From positions 186,001-250,000 of the forward strand of contig NZ_JARUVL010000001.1 of NCBI RefSeq assembly GCF_030137545.1: a stretch of DNA of 64,000 bases, written 5' to 3'. Positions 33,345-42,616 of this stretch are shown here, piece after piece. Position 1 is the first letter of the stretch. Every line of letters starts with the position of its first letter. A model generated the notes under the pieces. The model made no database searches, was not told the DNA's origin, and was given only the letters and a program-made list of their open reading frames with translations. The translations under genes and the position numbers were made by a program. The DNA is from Virgibacillus sp. LDC-1 (GTDB lineage Bacteria; Bacillota; Bacilli; Bacillales; Amphibacillaceae).

Positions 33345-35024
33345 TTACGCAATGGTTAGTTCTACTGGACTGTTTCCACCAAAATCTTTATCTTCCGCTT
33401 TTCCCACTGCGATTCCTGCTAAATAGCCGAATGTTAGAGCAGGTCCAATCGTTCCTCCTGCACCTGGATAGGCTGGTCCAAGTACTCCCATTGCGGCGTT
33501 TCCAGCTGCATATAACCCTGGAATTAGTTCTCCACGTAGGCTGATAACTTGTCCATGCTCATTAATGCGAGGACCACCATTTGTTCCTAATGCCCCACTA
33601 TAAATCGGTAATGCATAAAATGGGCCATCTTCAATTGGTCCAATGTTTCCTTGAGGTCCTTGGAAACCAGCAAGCATTTGCTCAAAGTATTGGGTTCCAC
33701 GATGGAAATCAGGATCTTCTAGATTTTTAGCGTTTTCATTAAAACGCTTTACAGTTGCTTCTAACCCGTCCGCGTCTACGCCAATCATTTCCGCAAGCTC
33801 ACGAATTGATTCCGCTTGTGGCACCCAATCAGGAGCATCCTCACCAGGAGCCATCGTTAAAATTAGCTTGTTATCCTTTAAATTACGATCAAAAACTAAC
33901 CATACTGGTCCTTCGTTCGGTAAGGATTGTGTAACTGCGTCATGAGCATAAAACGATTTTGGCATATCCATATATGTAGCGCCTTCATTTACAAAACGCT
34001 TTCCGTGTTTGTTGACAATAATCGAATGCGCTAGTCCACGACCACTACCCGTTTGATTAAAGACATGACCTTGATATTCAATGGTTGGATCGACCATTGC
34101 AGGAGACCACCATGCTTCACTCATGTTACCTAATGCAGCTCCTGCTTCCATAGCCATAATTAGTCCATCTCCCTCATTGCCAGGAGGTGACATTGGATGT
34201 GTAACTTCTCCTTTTAGGAACGTACGAACTAATTGCTTGTTCCATTCAAAGCCCCCGGAAGCAATTACAACACCTTTACGAGCCGCAAAATAAATCGATT
34301 TGCCATGCTGTTCGGCACGAACGCCAACAATCTCTCCATGGTCATTTTGAATGAGCTCTTTTGCAGGTGTTTCGGTAATGATTTCAATGCCACGATCAAG
34401 ACAGGCTTTTAATAGTGCGCCTACTAGTGATCGTCCCATTGTTGCAATATTGTTTTCCATACGTTCTGCGATTAAATTAAAGTCTGCTTTTGTTGGGTCA
34501 CCTGCTCCGCCTTCTTCTAATGTAAGCGGCGGAAAGATAGGGTGACGACGAAGTTTATCTGCCCATTCTCCAATTTGTGCTAATTCAAATGGCAGTGGAT
34601 CAAGGGAACGCCCTTCTCTTTTTCCACCTTCTAAATTCGCATAATAATCTCCGTAAAATCTTGGCACTTTAAACCGTACAGGAGTATGATCATGCAAGTA
34701 GTCAATCATTTTTCTTCCTTCTTCGATAAAAACATCAACTAATTCAGGATCTGGAGCTTTACCATACGTAATATGATCTAAATATTTTTTTGCATCTTCT
34801 TTAGAATCCTCTACACCAATTTCCGCCATGTAACGGTTCATTGGTATCCATGGAATTCCACCTGAAAAAGCAGTTGTACCACCGATTTGATCGGCTTTTT
34901 CGAGTACAATAACCTTTGCCCCTTGGTCGTGTGCTAGAATGGCAGATGTAAGTGCAGTACCACCACTACCAACAACAACAACGTCTGTCTCAACATTCCA
35001 GTTGATTTCTTTGTTTGATAACAT
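33345..35024 (-). CDS. FAD-dependent oxidoreductase, 3-ketosteroid-1-dehydrogenase/fumarate reductase-like
   Basis: A 559-residue flavoprotein. N-terminal Rossmann fingerprint DVVVVGSGGTALTSAILAHDQGAKVIVLEK binds FAD; GGTTAFSGGIPWIP follows. The C-terminal part GALGTNGGPRINEHGQV and GLYAAGNAAMGVLGPAYPGAGGTIGPALTFGYLAG is closer to KstD-type enzymes than to soluble fumarate reductases. ATG 35024 follows GGGAGGGGAAAGC; the five-codon longer start would overlap that site. Operon with a SRPBCC protein; divergent TetR regulator. The substrate is probably a hydrophobic ketone or enone, not necessarily a steroid. Confidence 0.82.
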   Translation of the reverse strand: MLSNKEINWNVETDVVVVGSGGTALTSAILAHDQGAKVIVLEKADQIGGTTAFSGGIPWIPMNRYMAEIGVEDSKEDAKKYLDHITYGKAPDPELVDVFIEEGRKMIDYLHDHTPVRFKVPRFYGDYYANLEGGKREGRSLDPLPFELAQIGEWADKLRRHPIFPPLTLEEGGAGDPTKADFNLIAERMENNIATMGRSLVGALLKACLDRGIEIITETPAKELIQNDHGEIVGVRAEQHGKSIYFAARKGVVIASGGFEWNKQLVRTFLKGEVTHPMSPPGNEGDGLIMAMEAGAALGNMSEAWWSPAMVDPTIEYQGHVFNQTGSGRGLAHSIIVNKHGKRFVNEGATYMDMPKSFYAHDAVTQSLPNEGPVWLVFDRNLKDNKLILTMAPGEDAPDWVPQAESIRELAEMIGVDADGLEATVKRFNENAKNLEDPDFHRGTQYFEQMLAGFQGPQGNIGPIEDGPFYALPIYSGALGTNGGPRINEHGQVISLRGELIPGLYAAGNAAMGVLGPAYPGAGGTIGPALTFGYLAGIAVGKAEDKDFGGNSPVELTIA

Positions 35025-35072
35025 GCTTTCCCCTCCCATTTATATAAGCAAATATGCATAATAAAATGATGG

Positions 35073-35159
35073 CAACACTATGAGACAAATTCACTAGATA
35101 AATAGTTATTCTAATTAATGCAAATTTTACTTTATAGACATAGTGTTGTCGTATATAAT
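35073..35159. promoter_or_regulatory. Inverted repeats and promoter between the flavoprotein and tetR genes
   Basis: Perfect 10-base inverted copies CAACACTATG (35073-35082) and CATAGTGTTG (35139-35148), 56 apart, lie in the divergent intergenic region. The second, embedded in GACATAGTGTTGTC, sits just before TATAAT (35154-35159) of the tetR promoter. Likely binding sites for the TetR protein, controlling both directions (inference). Confidence 0.55.
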
Positions 35160-35272
35160 GATAGCAGATAGAGATTTACAAACAATAAACACTTTTGGAA
35201 AAGATGATGCTTTATAGGCAATTTGAACCAAAATGATCACTACAAATCGGTAATAAGACAGAGGGGGATAAA

Positions 35273-35866
35273 ATGTCTATTAGAATGGACCCGCGTGTAA
35301 GGCGGACAAAGGATTTGTTTGAAGCAGCTCTGCTTGATTTAATGGAAGAAAAAGAATATGATAAAATATCTGTGCAGGAGATCGCTAGAAAGTCAACATT
35401 AAATCGAGCTACCTTTTATTTGCATTATTATGATAAAAATGAACTTCTACAGCAGCTTTTAGACAAGGCAATAAAAGAGCTAGAAGAAAGTATTAAGGTG
35501 CAGGCTTTCGAATTTACTTATAAATATGATGAGCCACATCCGACATTTATTCGTTTATTTGAAAAAATGATGGAACGAAGTCGATTCTATAAAATTATGC
35601 TGGCAGAAGAAAAGGTGCCATATTTTACAGAGCGAGTTGTAAAAATAATTGAGATTTTTGTAAGGAATGGAATTCAGCAAATGGAACAGGATGGAATTGA
35701 ATTTACGATACCGAAAGAAATTAGTGTTGCATATGGATCTAGCGCTATTTTGGGGGTAATCATATGGTGGCTTAAAAATGACATGCCTTATACGCCTAAA
35801 TATATGTCTAGTCAGCTTACATTAACGTCAACCATTGGTCCATATGTTCGAAGCCCATATGTTTAG
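35273..35866 (+). CDS. TetR-family transcriptional regulator
   Basis: A 197-residue TetR/AcrR regulator: N-terminal HTH RTKDLFEAALLDLMEEKEYDKISVQEIARKSTLNRATFYLHYYDKNELLQQLLD (about 10-65) and an all-helical C-terminal ligand domain of the TetR_C_33-like type (WWLKNDMPYTPKYMSSQL). GAGGGGG ribosome site. Divergent from the KstD-like flavoprotein operon, its likely target. Confidence 0.9.
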   Translation: MSIRMDPRVRRTKDLFEAALLDLMEEKEYDKISVQEIARKSTLNRATFYLHYYDKNELLQQLLDKAIKELEESIKVQAFEFTYKYDEPHPTFIRLFEKMMERSRFYKIMLAEEKVPYFTERVVKIIEIFVRNGIQQMEQDGIEFTIPKEISVAYGSSAILGVIIWWLKNDMPYTPKYMSSQLTLTSTIGPYVRSPYV

Positions 35867-35888
35867 ATGATGTTACGTTGACTTAAAG

Positions 35889-35911
35889 CAGGGGAAATCC
35901 CTGTTTTTTTC
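35889..35911 (+). terminator. Terminator of the tetR gene
   Basis: Short stem CAGGG / CCCTG (35889-35903) followed by TTTTTTTCTTTT. Confidence 0.75.
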
Positions 35912-36060
35912 TTTTGTTGGCAAATATTTAATGGACTAATACATAAAAATGAATGGAGTCACAAGAATTGATTGCGCATTGTAATCCATAGCATATAAAA
36001 TAAAATAGTGCATTTATTTAATTTCAATAGTACGTTAAATCATAAAAGGAGGACAAGGAG

Positions 36061-37287
36061 ATGATTTTCTCCATTATTAAAGCCGATGACACGATAACGT
36101 TATGGGGAATAATAATTGTTTGGGCGTCTGTTAGTATTTATTTGGAACAACGTTTTCAATGGGCATCCAAAATATCGGGTGCGATTATTGCGCTTATTGG
36201 TGCGATAATTATGTCAAACACAGGATTCATTCCGACTGAATCTACTGTTTATGATGCGGTTTGGGGAATTATTGTGCCGTTAGCCATTCCGTTATTGCTT
36301 TTTCAAGTTAATTTACGAAAGATATGGCGAGAAAGCGGAAAGCTTGTTCTATTATTTTTATTAAGCTCGATTGGAACGGTTGCTGGTACCATTATTAGTT
36401 TTTTTCTTTTACGAGACCATATACCATTCCTAGACAAGATTGCGGGTATGATCAGTGCCTCTTATATTGGTGGTGGTGTGAATTTTGCTGCCATGGCTGC
36501 GAAATTTGATACACCAGGTGAGTGGGTTTCTGCTACGGTTGTCGCCGATAACTTGATGATGGCGGCTTACTTTGTCGTTTTAATGATGATTCCTGCATTG
36601 ACGTTTTTTAGGAAAAGGTTTACTACTCCACATATCAATCAAGTGGAAATTGCGACTGACGCAGAAAACGGGAAGACACTTTCAGAACGCTTTTGGAAGC
36701 GCAAGGAGATGTCATTAAAGGATATTGCACTATCTGTTGGAACAGCTTATTTGCTAGTTATCCTCTCCTTTAAATTGGCTGGAGTGTTCGATAAAGTCAT
36801 CCCATCTGGTGAAAATGTTTCGTTCATATTAAATGTGTTAAATGGACTTTTGGGTGATGCCTTTTTAATGCTGACGACGTTAACCTTTATAGCTTTATTC
36901 TTTTTTCCTAAGTACTTTGATAAAATGCGAGGAAGCCAAGAAATTGGTACATATTTAATTTATTTGTTTTTCGTCGTAATTGGCATCCCTGCATCTATCC
37001 CATTAATCATTCAAAATGCACCACTTTTATTGGTATTTGTTTTTATTATTGTATTGATTAATATGCTTGTATCATTTGCTGCTGGAAAGCTTGTAAAGGG
37101 AAATTTGGAGGATATTATCGTTGCAAGTAACGCGAATATCGGCGGTCCTACAACTGCAGCAGCATTAGCAATTGCTAAGGGCTGGAAGGATTTAGTTGGA
37201 CCAATATTAGTAGTAGGAACATTAGGCTACATTATAGGTAATTATATTGGTACTATTTTAGGAATGTGGTTTTCTGGGTTATTGTAA
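36061..37287 (+). CDS. DUF819 (YjcL-like) membrane protein
   Basis: A 408-residue integral membrane protein of the DUF819 family, about 11 helices: QRFQWASKISGAIIALIGAIIMSNTGFIP near the N terminus, ISASYIGGGVNFAAMAA, and ASNANIGGPTTAAALAIAKGWKDLVGPILVVGTLGYIIGNYIGT at the end. The two GG-rich motifs suggest a transporter with inverted repeats. Function unknown. AAGGAGGACAAGG precedes the ATG. Confidence 0.85.
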   Translation: MIFSIIKADDTITLWGIIIVWASVSIYLEQRFQWASKISGAIIALIGAIIMSNTGFIPTESTVYDAVWGIIVPLAIPLLLFQVNLRKIWRESGKLVLLFLLSSIGTVAGTIISFFLLRDHIPFLDKIAGMISASYIGGGVNFAAMAAKFDTPGEWVSATVVADNLMMAAYFVVLMMIPALTFFRKRFTTPHINQVEIATDAENGKTLSERFWKRKEMSLKDIALSVGTAYLLVILSFKLAGVFDKVIPSGENVSFILNVLNGLLGDAFLMLTTLTFIALFFFPKYFDKMRGSQEIGTYLIYLFFVVIGIPASIPLIIQNAPLLLVFVFIIVLINMLVSFAAGKLVKGNLEDIIVASNANIGGPTTAAALAIAKGWKDLVGPILVVGTLGYIIGNYIGTILGMWFSGLL

Positions 37288-37297
37288 TTGTAGGGAG

Positions 37298-37341
37298 AAA
37301 AGGCTGGAGTGGAGTTTTTATTATCCAAACCAGCCTTTTTT
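37298..37341. terminator. Bidirectional terminator between DUF819 and corA
   Basis: Arms AAAAGGCTGG (37298-37307) / CCAGCCTTTTTT (37330-37341) with T runs in both directions. The right arm overlaps the last codons of corA. Confidence 0.85.
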
Positions 37342-38271
37342 CTTAAACCATAAAATCATCAGGATGGTAATTATCGACATGAGGATCCAAATAATGAGAT
37401 AACCATATTGCCATTGTAGCTCGGGCATGTGAACGAAATTCATTCCGTAAATCCCAACTATAAACGTTAATGGTGCGAAAATAGAAGTGATTACTGTTAA
37501 TATTTGTATTACTTTATTTTGCTGGTAAGAGTTAATAGAAATGAAATTATCTCGAATATCGTTTGTTAATTCACGATTAGAGTAGATCATTTCAGAGAGC
37601 TTTAAGAGATGATCATAGATATCTGTAAAATAAGCTCTTCGTTCCTGAATGCCTTCTAAATGATGTGAATTTAGGATGCGGTAAAAAAGATCTCGAATTG
37701 GATTAATGGCATGCCGCAGTTCTAATAATTCATGGCGAAGGTCGAAAAGATTCTTGAGGAGCACATGCATTGTTTCGTTATCAGGATTGTTTTCAACCGC
37801 ATTAATCCGATCCTCTAGTCGATAAATGATTGGAAAATAATTGTCGACAACATTATCCATAATTTCGTAAAAAACACGATGTTCATCCCAATCTAATACA
37901 TTTTTTGGGGTGAAAAGCTGGTTCCATACATCATTAATTTCTTGCAGATCTTTTTTATGAAAGGTAACAATATAGCATTCTCCGATAAAGAAGTTTATTT
38001 CAAATTGATTGAAGTGCTGTGGACCAATTGTATGCGTAACAAAAAAAGAAAAGTCATCGTAATAATCAAGCTTTGGTCGTTGATTTCCTTGAATACAATC
38101 CTCGACTGCTAATGGATGGAAGTGTAATTCTGTTTCTAGTAATGTAATCTCGTCTTTATTTGGTTGATAGAAATCGATCCACCACCAACGATAGGTATCA
38201 GCATGTAGCGCTTCTAATGGAACATTTGTAATACGTTCATTGTTATATGTGATTGCTACGGTTTGGATCAT
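37321..38271 (-). CDS. corA: CorA-family magnesium transporter
   Basis: A 316-residue CorA channel: large acidic N-terminal cytoplasmic domain (HPLAVEDCIQGNQRPKLDYYDDFSFFVTH), long stalk helix with ELRHAINPIRDLFYRIL, and two C-terminal helices with the pore signature YGMNFVHMPE. Mediates Mg2+ (or Co2+/Ni2+) uptake. AAGGAGAAC upstream of ATG 38271; monocistronic. Confidence 0.93.
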   Translation of the reverse strand: MIQTVAITYNNERITNVPLEALHADTYRWWWIDFYQPNKDEITLLETELHFHPLAVEDCIQGNQRPKLDYYDDFSFFVTHTIGPQHFNQFEINFFIGECYIVTFHKKDLQEINDVWNQLFTPKNVLDWDEHRVFYEIMDNVVDNYFPIIYRLEDRINAVENNPDNETMHVLLKNLFDLRHELLELRHAINPIRDLFYRILNSHHLEGIQERRAYFTDIYDHLLKLSEMIYSNRELTNDIRDNFISINSYQQNKVIQILTVITSIFAPLTFIVGIYGMNFVHMPELQWQYGYLIIWILMSIITILMILWFKKKGWFG

Positions 38272-38437
38272 AGCCTGTTCTCCTTTGTTATACGGATTTT
38301 AATCGATACTATTAATACCACATGCTTTTCTAAATTATCTATTTCCCGATTTCAAGGAAAAGTATGCGAATGTTGTTTGATAATTTTCAGCTTCATCGAT
38401 ATGATACAGAGATAAGAGAAAGTAGGAGGGATGCTTG

Positions 38438-39277
38438 ATGATTTCGCATTTGGCGGATACGATCACCTTGAACAATGGAGTGAAAATGCCTGGAGTTGGA
38501 CTTGGCGTATATAAGGTGGAAAATGGTCCAACAGTAGAACAGGCAGTGAAAGTTGCGCTTGATTATGGCTATCGAAGTGTTGATACCGCTTCTTTTTATG
38601 GAAATGAGGAAGGGATTGGAAAGGCGTTAGCTGAAGTTAATATCCCGCGTGATCAATTATTTATTACATCTAAAGTATGGAATGATGAGCAGGGCTATGA
38701 TGCGGCACAGGAAGCATTTCATCGTAGTCTTCAGAGGCTCGGTCTAGATTATTTAGATTTGTATCTTATCCATTGGCCTGTAAAAGGCATGTATAAAGAT
38801 ACGTGGCAAGCACTAGAAGCACTTTACGAAGAAGGAAAAGTTCGGGCAATCGGTGTTAGTAATTTTCATATCCATCATCTACAAGATTTGCTAAAAGAGA
38901 GCCAAATTACCCCTGCTGTAAATCAAGTAGAATATCATCCGCATTTAACACAGGAGCCGTTAAAGGCCTTTTGTGAAAAGCAAGGCATTCAATTAGAGGC
39001 CTGGTCTCCGTTAAAGCGAGGCAGGCTGTTAGAGGAGCCGACAATTAAAGATCTAGCTAATAAATACGGCAAAACACCCGCACAAATTATTTTGCGCTGG
39101 AACGTCCAGCATCGTGTTATTACCATTCCGAAGTCAATCCATCCAGAAAGAATCAAGGAAAATGGAAATGTATTCGATTTTTCACTTACCGAACATGATA
39201 TGCAATTACTAGATCGTTTAAACCGAGATGATCGAAGTGGAACAAATCCAGATTCGTTTGATACGGATCATAAGTGA
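38438..39277 (+). CDS. Aldo/keto reductase (YtbE/YvgN-like)
   Basis: A 279-residue NADPH-dependent AKR. Catalytic tetrad visible: Asp49 and Tyr54 in DTASFYGNEEGIG, Lys79 in TSKVWN, His112 in LIHWP. Cofactor region KSIHPERIKENGNVFDF. ATG 38438 is 7 bases after AGGAGGG. Reduces aldehydes such as methylglyoxal in B. subtilis relatives; physiological substrate not inferable. Confidence 0.92.
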   Translation: MISHLADTITLNNGVKMPGVGLGVYKVENGPTVEQAVKVALDYGYRSVDTASFYGNEEGIGKALAEVNIPRDQLFITSKVWNDEQGYDAAQEAFHRSLQRLGLDYLDLYLIHWPVKGMYKDTWQALEALYEEGKVRAIGVSNFHIHHLQDLLKESQITPAVNQVEYHPHLTQEPLKAFCEKQGIQLEAWSPLKRGRLLEEPTIKDLANKYGKTPAQIILRWNVQHRVITIPKSIHPERIKENGNVFDFSLTEHDMQLLDRLNRDDRSGTNPDSFDTDHK

Positions 39278-39300
39278 GAGGGTAGGGAATTGTGGTGAAT

Positions 39301-39327
39301 AAAAACCCGACCGCGAAGTGCGGTCGG
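39301..39327 (-). terminator. Minus-strand terminator for a small degraded gene
   Basis: Perfect stem CCGACCGC (39307-39314) / GCGGTCGG (39320-39327), T5 on the minus strand. It lies 12 bases past the stop codon of the small minus-strand frame ending at 39340; no plus-strand T run. Confidence 0.8.
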
Positions 39328-39339
39328 TAAAGGATAACA

Positions 39340-39494
39340 CTATTTAAACTTGCTTCCTCTGTTTTTAGCACGGAGCTTTTTTAGCAGTTCTTTAGAAGTG
39401 TTTGCTGCCTTTATTCCAGCTTCGTTGTTAAGTGCACTAATTTCATAGCTCCCATATCAAAATAGGAATTTACTTTACAAATTGTGGCATTCTT
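39340..39494 (-). pseudogene. Candidate frameshifted remnant of a small minus-strand gene
   Basis: Two overlapping minus-strand frames join into a plausible sequence: ..NSYFDMGA from one frame, then YEISALNNEAGIKAANTSKE and a basic tail LLKKLRAKNRGSKFK from the next, ending TAG at 39342-39340. One base change in length near 39445-39452 would fuse them. There is no good start codon, but a dedicated terminator follows. I do not recognise the family. The rest of the 395-base gap (39278-39672) has only a second terminator hairpin. Confidence 0.3.
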
Positions 39495-39536
39495 TCATGA
39501 AGTAATTGTAATTGGTGAATAGGGGAAGCAAGCCAT

Positions 39537-39591
39537 AAAAAAGGCGTGCCATTATGGCGACTTAATCACCATAAAATGAGCACGCTTTTTT
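39537..39591. terminator. Bidirectional terminator after the 82-residue hypothetical gene
   Basis: Arms AAAAAAGGCGTGC (39537-39549) and GCACGCTTTTTT (39580-39591) with an inner ATGG/CCAT helix; T runs on both strands. Confidence 0.8.
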
Positions 39592-39672
39592 GAAACAGAG
39601 AATGCTGTCCGTATCTAAGTATTAAGGTCTGTTCTCTATTAGAAAACAGGTAAAGTATCTTTATGTTGCACG

Positions 39673-39921
39673 CTATAAAACACCGTTGTCCATCATTTCT
39701 ACGACATCATCAATCGAAAAGTTTCGACCTCGTAAAATGTCTAATTTCGTTTGCACATATTTTTGTGCTAGCTTGGTGTTGGTCTTAGAAGGCTGTTTCA
39801 TTGGTTCCGGTTCTTCTACCAGGGAAAGGAAATAACGTTTATTATCTATTTCGATGACTGTATGATTTTGGTGTACAATGTCTTTGATTAATTTTGCTTC
39901 GCTTCTTTTTAGTTTCCTCAC
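39673..39921 (-). CDS. Hypothetical 82-residue protein
   Basis: GTG start 39921 behind GGAGG (10 bases). Soluble, charged: basic MRKLKRSEAKLIKDIV, a beta-hairpin-like TVIEIDNKRYFLSLVEE, a Pro/Lys linker, then helical KYVQTKLDILRGRNFSIDDVVEMMDNGVL. The beta-then-helix layout resembles small antitoxin-like or adaptor proteins, but no partner gene is adjacent. Unrecognised. Good ribosome site and downstream terminator support a real gene. Confidence 0.6.
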   Translation of the reverse strand: MRKLKRSEAKLIKDIVHQNHTVIEIDNKRYFLSLVEEPEPMKQPSKTNTKLAQKYVQTKLDILRGRNFSIDDVVEMMDNGVL

Positions 39922-40135
39922 AGCAATTCAACCTCCAATTTTAAAAAAGTGGCTTACGAGACGTCGGATTATATTGTTATCTAGAACGTGTGAGCAATTA
40001 GTCATTAATTCCTATATAAATATACCCTATTAAGATAAAGATAAACATTATTTTTTATAAAAGATACGAAGTTTTAAGATTATCTATGGGGGTAGTTTGA
40101 TGAATTCTAGAAAAAAGCAGTTCTTTTGTATCAGT

Positions 40136-40594
40136 TTATGTTAATGCAAGACGTTGGTAGGAGGCGAGCTTTTTTTCAATTGCTTTTGTTAATTCCATCG
40201 TTGTTTTTGGCACGAGCGACTTTAAGACAGGATTTGCAACCGGTGCTTTGAACCCTTTTGCAGTAATATTGAGAGAGGAAGTAACATTTGTTTTCGATTG
40301 ATTTATCGGGGTTGCTTGAAAATAACCATTTCCTTTAAAATTTTCATTTAGTCCAACTAGGTCAAATGTAATTAAGGTTGGTTCTTTCCACTCTGTAATT
40401 TCTACTCCCATGTAAATCGTCTTTTGTATAATGCCTAAGTCTCCTTTGAACTTCCAAGTTGACTGTTTTTCATTTAGCTTTTTATGTTCGACATACCCAT
40501 TTATTAATGGAGCCCAATTATCCATATCACTTACAAACGAAAACACACTGAATATAGGAACATTCATTGACATCTCATGCGTTCCATGTGGCAT
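40136..40594 (-). CDS. SRPBCC/CoxG-family protein (paralogue)
   Basis: A 152-residue paralogue of the protein at 32841-33296: both have PHGTHE/PSGTHE starts, FSFVSDMDNWAPLINGYVEHKKL, STWKFKGDLGIIQKT, FDLVGLNENFKGNGYF and LKSLVPKTTMELT. ATG 40594 is 8 bases after AAGGAGG. Separated from the upstream aldehyde dehydrogenase by a terminator, so probably independently expressed. Hydrophobic-ligand-binding fold; role unknown. Confidence 0.83.
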   Translation of the reverse strand: MPHGTHEMSMNVPIFSVFSFVSDMDNWAPLINGYVEHKKLNEKQSTWKFKGDLGIIQKTIYMGVEITEWKEPTLITFDLVGLNENFKGNGYFQATPINQSKTNVTSSLNITAKGFKAPVANPVLKSLVPKTTMELTKAIEKKLASYQRLALT

Positions 40595-40685
40595 CAATAT
40601 CTCCTCCTTAAAAAATAAACGACCTTATAGCATATGAACAGGAAAGAGGTTTTAGAAGTGAAAATGTGATAAAGAAAAAGATAAT

Positions 40686-40727
40686 AAGAAAGGACTGAAA
40701 CAAATGCTTCTGTTTTGTATCAGTCCT
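40686..40727 (-). terminator. Terminator of the aldehyde dehydrogenase gene
   Basis: Arms AGGACTGA (40691-40698) / TCAGTCCT (40720-40727) with an inner CAAA/TTTG helix; minus-strand tail TTTCTTATTA. Confidence 0.8.
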
Positions 40728-40734
40728 GTTTTCT

Positions 40735-42138
40735 CTATCCATTAAATGAAAGGCCACCTATGGACATATATTTCGTTTCTAAATACGGTTCAATACCTTC
40801 TATGCCACCTTCTCGTCCTAGACCGCTTTCTTTCATACCACCGAAAGGAGCATGTGCGGCAGAAGGTCCGCCATCATTCCACCCGATAATACCAAATTTC
40901 AAGTGATCATGTAGATACGTCCCTAGTCTATAATCACTCGTGAAAAAGTAAGCAGCAAGGCCGAATGGCGTAGAATTAGCTAGTTCAACTGCTTCTTCAG
41001 CTGTTGAAAAAGTTAAAATTGGTGCAACAGGTCCAAACGTTTCTTCATGCATGATTGTCATATCGGTTGTAACTTCTGTTAAAACGGTTGGTTGAATAAA
41101 GAAATAACCTTCTGATTCATTGGTTTCAAACGAATTTCCTATTTTCGCTGTTGCCCCTTTTTCTATTGCATCCTTTATTTGATCTGTTATTTTCTCAAAG
41201 CCTTGTTTATTAATAATTGGACCAATATCTGTTCCATCATCTAATCCATTTCCGACCTTTAGCTTTTCTACCTCTTGTATAAACTTTTCTGTAAATGTGT
41301 TGACTACATCTTCATGGACAATAATTCGATTTGCGCACACGCATGTTTGACCAGCATTACGAAATTTGGATGCGACTGCTTGCTTTGCGGCAAGATCTAA
41401 ATCAGCATCTTTTGCAACGATGAGTGGGGCATGGCCTCCAAGCTCCATGGTCACATGTTTTACCGTATTTGCGCTATTTTTTATAAGCGATTTCCCTACA
41501 GCAGTTGAACCAGTGAATGTAATTTTTCGAACTGCTTCACTTTCGGTAAAGATGGAACCAATATCACTTCCTTTACCATTGACATATTGAATAACATCCT
41601 TGGGAATACCAGCTTCATGGGCAAGCTCAATAAATTTCATCCCAGTTAAAGGTGTTTCTGATGCTGGTTTAACAATAAAGGTACATCCTGCGGCTAATGC
41701 TGGTGCAGCTTTTCTAGCCATCATGGCAGCTGGGAAGTTCCATGGTGTAATCGCTGCAACTAAACCGATTGGCTCCTTTGTTACGATAATTCGTTTGGAG
41801 CCGTCATTCGCAGGAATTGTTCTACCATATATTCTTTTTGCTTCCTCGGCATACCATTCTAAATAATCTACGGAATAATCTACCTCCCCGAGTGATTCCT
41901 TTAATGGTTTTCCATTTTCCAATGTCATTAAGTTTGCAAGTTCTTGCTTATGGTTCATAACAACTTGTGCCCAGTTTTTTAATAATTGTGCCCGTTTATG
42001 TGCATTTGTTTTTGACCAGTTGAAAAAAGCGTTTGCTCCTTTATTAATTGCTGTTCGGATTTCTGACTCTGAATGCATTTGCACCGAATCAATTATTTCT
42101 CCTGTTGCTGGATTTGTAACATCTATTTTACGTTCCAT
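40735..42138 (-). CDS. Aldehyde dehydrogenase (GabD/succinate-semialdehyde type)
   Basis: A 467-residue NAD(P)+-dependent [42 protein letters not shown], catalytic Glu in [12 protein letters not shown], catalytic Cys in [11 protein letters not shown], and [19 protein letters not shown] and the overall length match the GabD subgroup, acting on succinate semialdehyde or similar; the exact substrate is uncertain because no gabT/gabP is adjacent. Monocistronic. Confidence 0.88.
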   Translation of the reverse strand: MERKIDVTNPATGEIIDSVQMHSESEIRTAINKGANAFFNWSKTNAHKRAQLLKNWAQVVMNHKQELANLMTLENGKPLKESLGEVDYSVDYLEWYAEEAKRIYGRTIPANDGSKRIIVTKEPIGLVAAITPWNFPAAMMARKAAPALAAGCTFIVKPASETPLTGMKFIELAHEAGIPKDVIQYVNGKGSDIGSIFTESEAVRKITFTGSTAVGKSLIKNSANTVKHVTMELGGHAPLIVAKDADLDLAAKQAVASKFRNAGQTCVCANRIIVHEDVVNTFTEKFIQEVEKLKVGNGLDDGTDIGPIINKQGFEKITDQIKDAIEKGATAKIGNSFETNESEGYFFIQPTVLTEVTTDMTIMHEETFGPVAPILTFSTAEEAVELANSTPFGLAAYFFTSDYRLGTYLHDHLKFGIIGWNDGGPSAAHAPFGGMKESGLGREGGIEGIEPYLETKYMSIGGLSFNG

Positions 42139-42343
42139 ATCGAAGCTCCTTTCTTGTAAATGAGGAAGGTTCTTTCTGATTTATTTCCCTGTATTATTCA
42201 TAATAAACGTTGGAATTTGTCAAATGAATTAATTAAGGTGATGTCAAACAGAAGTAGAGAAATGAAATGGAATTACTCCTCATGTAACTGTTGGTAAAAA
42301 CACTATAAATTGGAAATCGAAATGAAGAAACAGAGAATAAGTA

Positions 42344-42448
42344 GATAATCAAATTGGATGTTGATTATCCGATTCTATTTTTTAACTATCTGTAAGTGAT
42401 GAAATAAGTCCTGCTACTTGAGGCTTATCTTTAGAGACAAGCTTTTTT
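42344..42448 (+). other. Two orphan terminator-like hairpins in the gap before ctaB
   Basis: GATAATCAA (42344-42352) / TTGATTATC (42361-42369), T6 at 42378-42383; and GCTTATCT (42423-42430) / AGACAAGC (42435-42442) with T6 at 42443-42448. No plus-strand gene precedes them, so they may end small RNAs or act as attenuators. The surrounding 478-base gap (42139-42616) otherwise shows no convincing gene. Confidence 0.45.
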
Positions 42449-42616
42449 CTAAAGTGTTCACTTGTGAAAAAAATGTCGAATATTGCCCGGGAAATAATTA
42501 TCGAGCAATGATAAATTCTTTCTTGAAGTGTTTCAGTAGTAGGCGAAGAATGTGGATTCATGTTACACTATTTACGGAAAAGAAAGGTATGATGATAGAA
42601 GATAGGGGGAAGTAAG

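Noticed and set aside
42418-42615. 65-codon plus-strand frame just before ctaB
   Set aside because: No ribosome site; it begins inside a terminator-like hairpin region, has no family resemblance, and ends at the ctaB ribosome site. More likely leader sequence.
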